NCBI GenBank assembly: GCA_012719495.1
Contig: JAAYAG010000119.1
Location: 1-64,000, forward strand
DNA length: 64,000 bases
Direction of reading: 5' to 3'
Origin: Bacteroidales bacterium
GTDB taxonomy: Bacteria; Bacteroidota; Bacteroidia; Bacteroidales; Prolixibacteraceae
Under the pieces are notes generated by a model. It was not told the DNA's origin. It did no database searches and saw only the letters and a program-made list of their open reading frames with translations. The position numbers and the translations under genes were made by a program. Positions 8,794-16,864 of this stretch are shown piece by piece. How positions within the stretch are numbered: the stretch's first letter is position 1; every line of letters starts with the position of its first letter.

Positions 8794-9618
8794 TTACTCG
8801 CTTAATGCGTAACGTAAGAAACTGGTTACCGTCAGATCCTTGTCGTTCGAGGCAAGGTATTGTCTGATGGTAACTTTAGCGTCTTTTACAAACGACTGGT
8901 TGAGCAGTGTGCTTTCGTTGAAGAATTTGGTAAGAGCACCCTGTGCAATCTTGTCGAGCATTGCTTCAGGTTTTCCTTCCTGACGGAATTTTTCTTTAGC
9001 AATTTCGAGTTCTTTTTCAACCACTTCAGCAGGCACATCGTCTTTGTCGACAGCAATTGGGCTCATAGCAGCAGCTTGCATGGCAACATCTTTGGCAATT
9101 TGTGCATCAACGTTTGCTTTGTTGAACCCAATAGCAGTAGCTAATTTGTTTCCCGGGTGGATATATGCCACAACCGATTCGGCTTCGATTTTTGAATAAT
9201 AGGATAATTGGATCTTTTCACCAATAACACCTGTTTGTTCAATTACGTGGTCAGCAAGAGTACGGCCATCCATAGTCAATGCAAGGGCTTCTTCAAGATT
9301 AGAAGCATTGCTGGCAATAGCCACATCAAGCATTTTTTCAGTTAGGTCGATAAAACCTTGATTTTTGGCAACAAAGTCGGTTTCGCAGTTTAATACGATG
9401 ATACCGGCTTTTTTACCTGCAACTTTAGCAAGCACGCATCCTTCGGAAGCTTCGCGGTCGGCACGTTTGTTGGCAATTGCTTTTCCTTTTTCACGGATAA
9501 TTTCAATTGCACGATCGAAATCGCCATTGGCATCGGCCAAGGCTGATTTACAGTCCATCATACCGGCACCAGTTAATTTACGCAGTTTCATTACATCTGC
9601 AGCAGATATCTCAGCCAT
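8794..9618 (-). CDS. tsf: Translation elongation factor Ts
   Basis: The 274-residue EF-Ts exchanges GDP for GTP on EF-Tu. The N-terminal UBA-like part shows VMKLRKLTGAGMMDCKSAL (about 8-26), and the core strand VLNCETDFVAKN (about 75-86) is the TDFV motif that inserts near the EF-Tu nucleotide site. It follows rpsB after 35 bases in the usual order, and the C-terminus matches the length common in Bacteroidota. It shares the rplM promoter unless an internal promoter exists. Confidence 0.97.
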   Translation of the reverse strand: MAEISAADVMKLRKLTGAGMMDCKSALADANGDFDRAIEIIREKGKAIANKRADREASEGCVLAKVAGKKAGIIVLNCETDFVAKNQGFIDLTEKMLDVAIASNASNLEEALALTMDGRTLADHVIEQTGVIGEKIQLSYYSKIEAESVVAYIHPGNKLATAIGFNKANVDAQIAKDVAMQAAAMSPIAVDKDDVPAEVVEKELEIAKEKFRQEGKPEAMLDKIAQGALTKFFNESTLLNQSFVKDAKVTIRQYLASNDKDLTVTSFLRYALSE

Positions 9619-9653
9619 AACTTTTTCTTTTTTTGAAATGAAAATTCAATTAA

Positions 9654-10505
9654 TTACTCTTCGTCTTCTTCGATTGCATCGGCAACATCTGAATCGTCGT
9701 CATCTTCGTCTTCGTCGATATCTTCATCTTCGTCGATATCTTCGTCGATTTTTGCCGGGCTTTTCTTTGATTTCGATTTTTGGTCTTTTTTGTCGGTTGT
9801 TTCTTTTTCGCGTTCCGATTTGCGTTCGCTTAATCCTTCAGCAATCGAATCGCACATTTCACCAACAATCAGTTTAATCGATTCTGAAGCATCGTCGTTT
9901 GCTGGTATTACAAAGTCGATTCCTTTGGGATCTGAATTTGTATCAACCATCGCAAATACTGGGATGCCAAGACGTTGTGCTTCGCGTACAGCGATTTTTT
10001 CTTTCATTACGTCTACTACGAAAAGAGCAGCTGGAAGGCGGGTAAGGTCAACAATTGAACCGAGCACTTTTTCAAGTTTAGCTCGTTGGCGAGAAATTTG
10101 TAATTTTTCGCGTTTCGAAAGGTTGTCCCAACTGCCGTCTTTTGTCATCTTGTCGATCGACGTCATTTTTTTCACGGCCTTACGGATGGTGGGGAAGTTG
10201 GTTAACATACCTCCCGGCCAACGTTCGGTTACGTAGGGCATATTTACGTTACCAACCAGGTCGCCAACAATTTGTTTGGCTTGTTTCTTGGTGGCTACGA
10301 ACAGGATTTTACGTCCTGATTTAGCAATTTGTTTCAATGCGGCTGCCGATTCGTCCATTTTAACGGCAGTTTTGTGAAGGTCAAGAATGTGAATCCCATT
10401 TTTTTCCATGAAAATGTAAGGAGCCATATGTGGGTTCCACTTTCTTTTGAGGTGTCCGAAATGACAACCGGCCTTCAATAAATCTTCAAATTGAGCTTTT
10501 GGCAT
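9654..10505 (-). CDS. rpsB: 30S ribosomal protein S2
   Basis: S2 (283 residues) is shown by the N-terminal LLKAGCHFGHLKRKWNPHM and by the ERWPGGMLTNFPTIRKA and PAALFVVDVMKE motifs. The last 45 or so residues are an added tail: first Lys/Ser-rich, then almost pure Asp/Glu. Acidic S2 tails occur in several Bacteroidota, but this one is long and encoded by GAT/GAA repeats. S2 is a late-assembling protein on the 30S back that helps bind S1. The gene lies 127 bases after rpsI and 35 before tsf. Confidence 0.97.
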   Translation of the reverse strand: MPKAQFEDLLKAGCHFGHLKRKWNPHMAPYIFMEKNGIHILDLHKTAVKMDESAAALKQIAKSGRKILFVATKKQAKQIVGDLVGNVNMPYVTERWPGGMLTNFPTIRKAVKKMTSIDKMTKDGSWDNLSKREKLQISRQRAKLEKVLGSIVDLTRLPAALFVVDVMKEKIAVREAQRLGIPVFAMVDTNSDPKGIDFVIPANDDASESIKLIVGEMCDSIAEGLSERKSEREKETTDKKDQKSKSKKSPAKIDEDIDEDEDIDEDEDDDDSDVADAIEEDEE

Positions 10506-10632
10506 ACTGTTGATTGTTTACATTCTGTAATATCAATCCACGGGTAGTCCCGAAATGCTTTTAAGCATTGGGTCAGGAGTCTCGTGAATTTAGATACTAA
10601 ACAAAATTTGGTTATACAAATAGTAAAAAATA

Positions 10633-11019
10633 TTAACGTTTCGAGAACTGGAAGCGCTTGCGTGCTTTTGGTTGTCCCGGCTTTTTACGTTCAACTTCAC
10701 GTGGGTCGCGGGTCATGAATCCAGCTTTTTTCAATTCTGATTTGCTTTCAGCATCGATTTTAACCAAAGCTCTCGAGATGGCTAAGCGAAGTGCTTCGGC
10801 TTGACCATTGAATCCACCTCCGTCGAGGTTTACTTTGATGTCGTATTGCTGGGCAACATTTAATAGATTTAACGGTTGAAGCACAACGTATTGAAGTGTT
10901 TCTTGCGGAAAGTATTCCTTGAATTCACGATCGTTGATTGTGATGGTTCCTTTGCCTTCTTTTACGTAAACACGGGCAACGGCGGCTTTCCTTCTTCCTA
11001 GTGCGTTTATTACTTCCAT
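10633..11019 (-). CDS. rpsI: 30S ribosomal protein S9
   Basis: S9 has the standard 128 residues: N-terminal ALGRRKAAVARVYVKEG, the GGGFNGQAEALRLAISRAL motif, and the positively charged C-terminal tail KARKRFQFSKR that reaches the P-site tRNA. Its ATG overlaps the rplM stop by one base (TAATG), so translation of the two is probably coupled, as in many bacteria where L13 and S9 are paired. Confidence 0.98.
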   Translation of the reverse strand: MEVINALGRRKAAVARVYVKEGKGTITINDREFKEYFPQETLQYVVLQPLNLLNVAQQYDIKVNLDGGGFNGQAEALRLAISRALVKIDAESKSELKKAGFMTRDPREVERKKPGQPKARKRFQFSKR

Positions 11020-11474
11020 TATCTAATGCTGTTTAAATCAATAACTCTGGGTTTCTGTGCTTCGTGGTCGTGGTTTTCGCCTATTACTACCCTAAGGTTT
11101 CTGAATAGTTCGCGGCCCAGCCTGTTCTTTGGTAACATGCCTCTAACGGCTTTTTCAACCAAGCGTTCAGGATATTTCTTCAAAATATCTTCAGCCGACT
11201 GAAATGTTTGACCTCCAGGATACCCTGAATGGCGAACGTATTCTTTATCGGTGAGTTTTTTACCAGTAAGGATTACTTTCTCGGCATTGATGACGATTAC
11301 GTTGTCGCCACAATCTACATGAGGGGTATAACTAGGTTTGTTTTTACCTCTGAGTATTTTTGCCACCTTGCTTGCCAAACGGCCTAAAACCTGACCTTCG
11401 GCATCAACTACAACCCACTCTTTTGTAACAGTGGCGCTGTTGGCTGAAACTGTTTTATAACTTATTGTTTCCAC
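11019..11474 (-). CDS. rplM: 50S ribosomal protein L13 (GTG start)
   Basis: L13 is shown by EWVVVDAEGQVLGRLASKVAK, the GD.VIVINAEK strand and MLPKNRLGRELFRNL. The open frame extends to a TTG at 11504, but relatives begin about M-D-T-L-S-Y-K-T. I therefore choose the GTG at 11474 (V-E-T-I-S-Y-K-T), giving 151 residues. L13 is an early assembly protein of the large subunit. The gene opens an operon with rpsI, rpsB and tsf. The roughly 155-base leader before it can fold (see 11534-11623) and may mediate feedback control. Confidence 0.95.
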   Translation of the reverse strand: METISYKTVSANSATVTKEWVVVDAEGQVLGRLASKVAKILRGKNKPSYTPHVDCGDNVIVINAEKVILTGKKLTDKEYVRHSGYPGGQTFQSAEDILKKYPERLVEKAVRGMLPKNRLGRELFRNLRVVIGENHDHEAQKPRVIDLNSIR

Positions 11475-11533
11475 TTGAATTACAAGTATTAAAATTATTA
11501 CCAATTAATTATTCTGACTTGCCTTTCGTGATG

Positions 11534-11623
11534 TGTCGCCTGTAATTTGTTGCGCTAGGACTGTATTTACGTCTTAATTACTGACAGTAAAATCAACAAA
11601 TTACCACATAGCAATGTCGCCTG
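11534..11623 (-). promoter_or_regulatory. Structured 5' leader of the rplM operon
   Basis: Between the predicted transcript start near 11630 and the rplM GTG at 11474, two 11-base arms (11542-11552 and 11594-11604, core GTAATTTGTTG) pair perfectly. Inside them a second short stem (11560-11564 with 11584-11588) can form. The whole is framed by a 9-base direct repeat TGTCGCCTG (11534-11542 and 11615-11623, plus-strand reading). The size and place suit a ribosomal-protein autoregulatory leader. I do not recognise it as a named family. Confidence 0.45.
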
Positions 11624-11636
11624 ATAATCGGGACTG

Positions 11637-11666
11637 CAAAAATATTTTCTTTTTTTTGAATTCCAA
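11637..11666 (-). promoter_or_regulatory. Bacteroidota-type promoter of rplM operon
   Basis: On the minus strand TTG (11666-11664), a 19-base spacer and TATTTTTG (11644-11637) match the -33 TTG / -7 TAnnTTTG promoter used by the primary sigma factor of Bacteroidota. Transcription would start near 11630. Confidence 0.7.
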
Positions 11667-11760
11667 CAGGTTTGCTGAAATTTATTTGTCGTTTTGCTGA
11701 ATTTGATTTTGACTTAAACTCTGTACCTTGTTTTTCTATCTTTACTATTGCAGGTGTTTG

Positions 11761-12417
11761 TTAATCAATTTTTTCGCCATAGGCTAAATCGCCTGCATCG
11801 CCAAGTCCGGGAACTATGTAAGCATGGTCGTTCAACTCAGGGTCGATTGCCCCAACCCAAAGGGTACAGTTATCAGCCGGAAGGTGATTCTGTACGTAGG
11901 TAACTCCGGTTTGGCTTGCAATAATTGCGCATAGGTGAACATGCCTGGGTTTTCCTTTCTGTAGCAAGGCCTGATAGCTTATCTCGAGCGATGAACCTGT
12001 TGCAAGCATTGGATCAGAGAGAATTACCACTTTGTCGTCGAGTGATGGCGAGGCTATGTATTCAAATTCAATCACGAAATCTTTTTGGTCGATATATTTA
12101 CGGTAGGCCGAAATGAATGCATTCCCGCTCTTGTCAAAATAATTGAGAAGTCCTTGATGAAGCGGTAAGCCAGCCCGCAAAATGGTGGCAAGTATCGGAA
12201 ACCCAGTTGGAATGTTTACCCGGGCAACCCCTAATGGCGTTGTAACTTCGCGCTCTGTATAGTCGATTCGCTTGCTTATTTCATACGCAAAAATTTCGCC
12301 CACCCGTTCAATGTTTTTTCTGAAACGAAGGGGGTCGCATTGAATATTTACATCGCGAATTTCTGCAATGAATTGATTGAAAATTGAATTTTGTGCCCCG
12401 AGATTAATTAGTTCCAT
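11761..12417 (-). CDS. upp: Uracil phosphoribosyltransferase
   Basis: The enzyme makes UMP from uracil and PRPP (pyrimidine salvage). The PRPP-binding loop VVILSDPMLATGSS and the uracil-binding C-terminus PELNDHAYIVPGLGDAGDLA are present. The frame opens at a TTG (12429), but the ATG at 12417 (M-E-L-I-N-L) gives 218 residues and fits the family. It overlaps the end of the upstream methyltransferase gene by 14 bases. A salvage gene at the end of an envelope-glycan operon may just be chance linkage. Confidence 0.94.
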   Translation of the reverse strand: MELINLGAQNSIFNQFIAEIRDVNIQCDPLRFRKNIERVGEIFAYEISKRIDYTEREVTTPLGVARVNIPTGFPILATILRAGLPLHQGLLNYFDKSGNAFISAYRKYIDQKDFVIEFEYIASPSLDDKVVILSDPMLATGSSLEISYQALLQKGKPRHVHLCAIIASQTGVTYVQNHLPADNCTLWVGAIDPELNDHAYIVPGLGDAGDLAYGEKID

Positions 12418-13192
12418 ACTGTTTATCAATTTTTTTGCATTTGTATATTATTTCTTCCGAGTCTTCACCCAACTGATAATAGGTACGTGCGGCGTTTCCC
12501 AACTGGTCAGCATAGTCGATGGCTTCTACTTCAAATCCTGCCTTTGCCAGATGCTTTGCCACATTGTTGCCATATACTCTCTTGACTCCGCGTACGTAAT
12601 ATCTTCCAAGTCGCTCTTTGTCTTCGCTTGTTGCGGGCTTTTCGTAGGTGCGGTCCATGTGTCGGTTCACTATGGTCATAATCAACAGATACCCTCCATT
12701 GCGGAGCAAATTGCGCAACTTCGCCAGGGCGTATTGCTCATCCTCGGTTTTCTCCAGCAAATGTGCAAAAATTATTACATCGTATTTTCTTTCTTTTATT
12801 TTTTCGTTGAAGATTTTGTCTGCTTGAAAAGTGCTTTCGAATGAAATGATGTCGACTTGCAGATCCGTATTAAATATTTTATCTGCGATAAACGTGTTAT
12901 GTTCGAAAAAGAGGTAGTGTTTTTTAGTTTTCGAAGCGGTTACTTCATTTTGAAGGTATAGCCATAAAATCCTGTCTGCTGCTTTTGAACCACAAATCGG
13001 GCACTTACCATTTAGCTGACTCATGTTTGCGGCTTTAATAAAACGGCGAAAGGTATGCTGGCAAATGTTGCAGCGCACTTTGTTCCCGTGCAACGCAGCC
13101 GCATTTATCGCACTAAAGGTGTTCTTTATGAGCCTCTTTGCCAGTGGTTTTCTTCTGTCGAAAACAATATCCGTTTCTTTGACGGTTTTCAA
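12404..13192 (-). CDS. Zinc-ribbon SAM methyltransferase-like protein
   Basis: The 262-residue product starts with a basic segment, then a four-Cys zinc ribbon (CNIC at about 41-44 and CPIC at about 64-67). A Rossmann-type methyltransferase domain follows, recognised from YDVIIFAHLLEKTEDEQYAL and LLRNGGYLLIM (about 138-176); the glycine-rich SAM loop is degenerate. Proteins of this layout occur in exopolysaccharide clusters, but the substrate is unknown. The start is a TTG, as no ATG precedes the ribbon. It lies 94 bases after the double-GNAT gene and overlaps upp, suggesting the tail of the same operon. Confidence 0.7.
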   Translation of the reverse strand: MKTVKETDIVFDRRKPLAKRLIKNTFSAINAAALHGNKVRCNICQHTFRRFIKAANMSQLNGKCPICGSKAADRILWLYLQNEVTASKTKKHYLFFEHNTFIADKIFNTDLQVDIISFESTFQADKIFNEKIKERKYDVIIFAHLLEKTEDEQYALAKLRNLLRNGGYLLIMTIVNRHMDRTYEKPATSEDKERLGRYYVRGVKRVYGNNVAKHLAKAGFEVEAIDYADQLGNAARTYYQLGEDSEEIIYKCKKIDKQYGTN

Positions 13193-13286
13193 ATCGTAAT
13201 ATTGTTTGTTGTTCTGATCCTGAAATATTTATGGTATAAAAATACAGGATAATTCTACTCGTCGCAGAATTTTTCGGAAGAAGTTT

Positions 13287-14369
13287 TTAAGTGAAAATAG
13301 CATCGCCGTCGCCCATTTGCATTGTGAAGTGCTCAATGCTTGCGGTTTCTGATAATGCTTTAGCTATTGCCGTGTATTTTGGCAGACGAGTCCTGAAAAT
13401 GAATTTTTTCTTTGTTAAAAAATAGTTTGCCAAATCCGGGTCGAATGTAGTTGCCGAACACAAGCTTTTATCTTTTAAAAGCTTGTTGTAGAAGTAGTCG
13501 CCTATTTGAGGGATATACTCTTTCTCGGTATAAATGCAGGGTAATTTTAGTTCTTTGTCGCGAAGGGTATAAGCAGCCAGTGCAACGGTTCTGTTCTCAT
13601 AACTGAAACGCAACCATTGCATTTCAAAGCGTTTGGTCCGGTAGGAAAAAGGATAATTGGCGGGCGTGTTGCCTGTTCCTTTTTGAACGGTTTCTATCCA
13701 GTTAAACTTTTTTATCCACTTATAATCTTCTGAATATCTTTTTGCGGGTTGCAATGTGTTGTGCTTTTCAATAAACGCGTTGTCGTTTTCTTCAGGAAAA
13801 TCAATTGCTTCAATGTGTATTGCTTTGGTAACAGGATTTGAAGCGAAAATCAATGGCACGAAAATATTGGCAATTGTATCAGTAATGCGTAGCAGCCATA
13901 TAATCTTCTTTGTCCAGGACTTTTTTCGGGGAAGAATATCGGCAAGACAAAAACGGATGTAGCCACGTAATCCTGTTATTGTTTGATGGTTGCAGAATTT
14001 CAATTTTTCAATCAGGCTACTGGTGTGCGGGGTGAGTTCCGAAAACAGTACTTTCTTGTTCCAATCGGTTAAAAACGAGAGGAATAGTTTTAGCGAAGTT
14101 TCAGCTGAACAGCCGGGTTTCACCCACCAGCAAGAATTCCAGGCACAATGTTCGTTTCTGATATTATCGGGTAGGGCACCAATAAACCCTTCGAGCTGGC
14201 CATCATCGCCAAACGATAGGGTGAGTACTACGTCATCGGGGTTCGCTTTCGGGTTATTCGCCTGACTAATTGCACGCAAAGGGGTAATCGGGAGTATACC
14301 GTATTTTAGGTATTCACCGCTTTCAACGAATGTTGTTAGCTCTGATATGGTGACCTTCCTAAGTGTCAA
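13287..14369 (-). CDS. GNAT/FemAB-like transferase
   Basis: This 360-residue protein looks like two GNAT-like halves. The N-terminal half contains LTLSFGDDGQLEGFIGALPD and a Trp-rich CAWNSCWWVKPG segment; the C-terminal half contains FEMQWLRFSYENRTVALAAY. This is typical of FemAB-type aminoacyl/acyl transferases of envelope clusters, but I cannot name a family. It begins with TTG directly after the TAA of the carrier-protein gene (no gap), so translation is probably coupled. This tight link suggests it uses the acyl or aminoacyl group carried by that protein. The start codon is inferred. Confidence 0.6.
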   Translation of the reverse strand: MTLRKVTISELTTFVESGEYLKYGILPITPLRAISQANNPKANPDDVVLTLSFGDDGQLEGFIGALPDNIRNEHCAWNSCWWVKPGCSAETSLKLFLSFLTDWNKKVLFSELTPHTSSLIEKLKFCNHQTITGLRGYIRFCLADILPRKKSWTKKIIWLLRITDTIANIFVPLIFASNPVTKAIHIEAIDFPEENDNAFIEKHNTLQPAKRYSEDYKWIKKFNWIETVQKGTGNTPANYPFSYRTKRFEMQWLRFSYENRTVALAAYTLRDKELKLPCIYTEKEYIPQIGDYFYNKLLKDKSLCSATTFDPDLANYFLTKKKFIFRTRLPKYTAIAKALSETASIEHFTMQMGDGDAIFT

Positions 14370-14618
14370 TTAGTCGTTTTTTAGCTGTTTCGAAACTGAA
14401 GTGCAAATGTCTCCAATCGTTTTTATTTCCAGAACTTCCATAAAGTCGATACTTATAGCAAATTCTTTTTCAACTTCTGAAATAATCATTACATGTCGTA
14501 GCGAATCCCAACCTTCAACGTCCTTCGAACTTGATGACGCATTAAGTGTAAGATTCTTATTTTGAAGCACATCTTTGACTATTGATATTGTTTTTTCTAG
14601 TAGAATTTTTTCATCCAT
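14370..14618 (-). CDS. Stand-alone acyl/aminoacyl carrier protein
   Basis: The 82-residue helical protein has the phosphopantetheine attachment motif EGWDSLRHVMII, with the modified serine at residue 39 (D-S-L). It resembles DltC and NRPS carrier proteins more than fatty-acid AcpP, whose motif is usually G-A-D-S-L-D-T. It would hold an activated substrate as a thioester, made by the adenylation enzyme two genes upstream, for the flanking GNAT-type transferases. Four bases separate it from the GNAT gene and none from the next transferase. No phosphopantetheinyl transferase is in the window. Confidence 0.88.
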   Translation of the reverse strand: MDEKILLEKTISIVKDVLQNKNLTLNASSSSKDVEGWDSLRHVMIISEVEKEFAISIDFMEVLEIKTIGDICTSVSKQLKND

Positions 14619-14622
14619 GCCA

Positions 14623-15366
14623 TTAAAATTTTCCGAGTTTCCATAAGGTGCTGATTCCTCCCGCTTGGGTAAAACCGAACTTTGAATAGAGGGCTTTCCC
14701 GGCAGTTGTCGAATGCAAAATTATCTCTTTTGAGTTATTTCGGAAACTGTTCCCGATTAGTGTTTGGACTAATTTTGTTGCAAAACCTTTACCTCTATAT
14801 TCTGGGTTGGTTGCTATAAAATACAGTCCGGTAATGCTATTGTTGCTATAAGCCATACCTGCAGCAACTACATTGCCATTGTAGTATCCTGTAAGGAGGC
14901 AGAACTTTGGATTGTTGCAGAACCCTTCGAGAAGGGCTTCCGACATCGTTTTTGTTGGTAGTAATATTGGTTTAATTGTACTATACCAGTCTTTTACCTC
15001 TTCGTTTGAGCTGACTTTCTTTAGCGTATAGTTTTTGATTGGCTTTGCTATCTTACAATAGTTTTCAGGAGTTAAATACATTCCTTCCCAACGCATTATT
15101 TCGCGTAACTCATAGTTTTTCAGTGTGTTGATATCTGGAATATTATCTGTGGCCAATAATATTGTTGGAGGGTAAATATTTGCATCGATATTTGAAACCA
15201 TTTTCTCAATATCGGTTAATTCTCTTTTTAATACTATCGCATTTGGCCAATGTTGCGGGGCATTGCTTACCCAACTAATGCCATTTTCGCCAGAAATAGT
15301 TGCACTGTCGTATTTTCCTGCATCGGAATGCAATTGAGCCAGATTATCGATGATTGTATCGTGCAT
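14623..15366 (-). CDS. GNAT family N-acyltransferase
   Basis: A C-terminal GNAT domain is clear: GLYFIATNPEYRGKGFATKLVQTL (about 185-208) holds the acyl-CoA pyrophosphate-binding R-G-K-G loop, and LYSKFGF is the family's last strand. The N-terminal half is unassigned. The frame opens upstream at 15435, but that would overlap the ligase gene by 68 bases. The ATG at 15366, two bases past the ligase stop, is preferred (247 residues). Position between ligase and carrier protein suggests a transferase, with an amine on sugar or amino acid as possible acceptor. Confidence 0.82.
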   Translation of the reverse strand: MHDTIIDNLAQLHSDAGKYDSATISGENGISWVSNAPQHWPNAIVLKRELTDIEKMVSNIDANIYPPTILLATDNIPDINTLKNYELREIMRWEGMYLTPENYCKIAKPIKNYTLKKVSSNEEVKDWYSTIKPILLPTKTMSEALLEGFCNNPKFCLLTGYYNGNVVAAGMAYSNNSITGLYFIATNPEYRGKGFATKLVQTLIGNSFRNNSKEIILHSTTAGKALYSKFGFTQAGGISTLWKLGKF

Positions 15367-15367
15367 A

Positions 15368-16846
15368 CTATCCCAGTGATAAAAGTTTCTGCCGATCGGT
15401 TTTGCCACTGCTAAGTAGCGGAATGTTCGCGACAAAGATAATTTTATGCGGAATCATATATGGAGGAAGTTTTTTGCGGAGGTGGGCCGACAAATCCTCC
15501 GGGTTGCCTTCTTTTTTTTCGGCATAAAGAGTAATAGAATGAACAATCCCTTCTTTTTCGGTAGCTAATGCGATGCATTTTACTCCAGTAAAAATTCGTG
15601 CATGGTGTTCTATCTCGCTTAGTTCAACGCGGTGTCCATCAATTTGCACCTGAGAGTCGAGCCGTCCAATATACATCAGGTCGCTATCGTTGTCGCAAAT
15701 AACCAGGTCACCGGTTCGATAAAAACGATGTTTCGAGCCATTTAGTTCTTTCTCGAAAAATGCGCGTTCATTATTTTCCTTGTTCTTCCAGTATCCTTTT
15801 GTAATCTGTGGACCAGCCACACATAATTCGCCTTTTGTTCCCGGTGCTATCATATTACCTTTCTCGTCGCACACAATTGCCAACATATTCTGGTAAGCTC
15901 TCCCTATAGAGGCGATGCCATTCCGGGTTTTGTTTTCACTTTCACGGTTCCAGCGGTAAAACGTACAATTAATGGTTGCTTCTGTTGGCCCATACACGTT
16001 ATGGATTTCAGCATTTGGAACACATTTTTCCCACTGTTTGACCAATTCGGCAGGAAATGCTTCGGCACCAAAAAGGCAATATCTGAGCTTTGGGAGGCGT
16101 ATTTTGTCAAAATATTTTTGCAAATAGAAGATTACTGAAGGTGTCAACTTTGCGAACGTAATATCTTGTTTTTGAAGGATCTTCATTATTGAAAGGAACC
16201 TAATCCCATCGTCAGGCAGGGTGTGTACCGATGCTCCTTTCATTAGTGGGAAGGTATAGCATTGTACCGAGGCGTCGAAGGTGAGTTCGAAAACCTCAAT
16301 GCAACGATCGCTTGAATCAATGGTGTACCCGCAGTTGAAGAATGCGTTCAGGTAGGCATCGAGGTTTGCTCTCGAAATACGCACCCCTTTAGGCTTTCCT
16401 GTGCTTCCACTGGTGAAGAGCATATAAAGGTCAGTGTCGGCAGAAACATCTGTCAAATAAGCATCCCCAGTTGCCACTGCTAGCTTCTTGGGGTCGACGG
16501 TTCTTGTGTTGTTGAAGCTAAGAGGGTTTTCTCCAGAATCAAATACTGTCTTTATTCCTGTTTGGTCTATAATGTATTCATTCCTCTCTGTTGGGGTTTT
16601 CGGACTGATTGGCACCGAAGTTTTCCCCGAAAGCCATAATGCAAAAATTACCGCGAAGGTTTCTATCGAATTTCTCGCAACAATCGCAACATATTGTTCT
16701 TCGCCTAAGGTCTCCAAATAGTGTTGTATTGTGGCAACCCTTGCTTCCAACTCGGTGTAGGTGTAGCTTTTTTCGTCGATACAAAAAGCAATATTATTGC
16801 TGAAAACCTTGAAGTTGGTGCACAATTGTTTTAGAAAATATTCCAT
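15368..16846 (-). CDS. Amino-acid adenylation enzyme (DltA/NRPS A-domain-like)
   Basis: This 492-residue AMP-forming ligase has all core adenylation motifs: A3 LFTSGSTGKPKG (143-154), A4 ELTFDASV (187-194), A5 NVYGPTEAT (283-291), A7 YRTGD (376-380), A8 GRLDSQVQIDGHRVEL (394-409) and the A10 lysine K482 (SSGKTDRQKL). The Asp in FDAS aligns with the amino-group-binding Asp of NRPS and DltA enzymes, so the substrate is likely an amino acid. It would form aminoacyl-AMP and load the carrier protein two genes downstream. There is no condensation or thioesterase domain. DltB/DltD partners are absent, so this is not an ordinary dlt operon. Confidence 0.88.
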   Translation of the reverse strand: MEYFLKQLCTNFKVFSNNIAFCIDEKSYTYTELEARVATIQHYLETLGEEQYVAIVARNSIETFAVIFALWLSGKTSVPISPKTPTERNEYIIDQTGIKTVFDSGENPLSFNNTRTVDPKKLAVATGDAYLTDVSADTDLYMLFTSGSTGKPKGVRISRANLDAYLNAFFNCGYTIDSSDRCIEVFELTFDASVQCYTFPLMKGASVHTLPDDGIRFLSIMKILQKQDITFAKLTPSVIFYLQKYFDKIRLPKLRYCLFGAEAFPAELVKQWEKCVPNAEIHNVYGPTEATINCTFYRWNRESENKTRNGIASIGRAYQNMLAIVCDEKGNMIAPGTKGELCVAGPQITKGYWKNKENNERAFFEKELNGSKHRFYRTGDLVICDNDSDLMYIGRLDSQVQIDGHRVELSEIEHHARIFTGVKCIALATEKEGIVHSITLYAEKKEGNPEDLSAHLRKKLPPYMIPHKIIFVANIPLLSSGKTDRQKLLSLG

Positions 16847-16864
16847 AACTTTTGATCTTGATAA

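Noticed and set aside
9365-9877. 170-codon plus-strand frame across tsf and rpsB
   Set aside because: Its Leu/Arg-rich second half is the antisense of the acidic S2 tail; it is a shadow.
14370-16846. D-alanylation (dlt) operon
   Set aside because: An adenylation enzyme and carrier protein are present, but the membrane acyltransferase DltB and DltD are absent, and the neighbours are deacetylases and FemAB/GNAT proteins.
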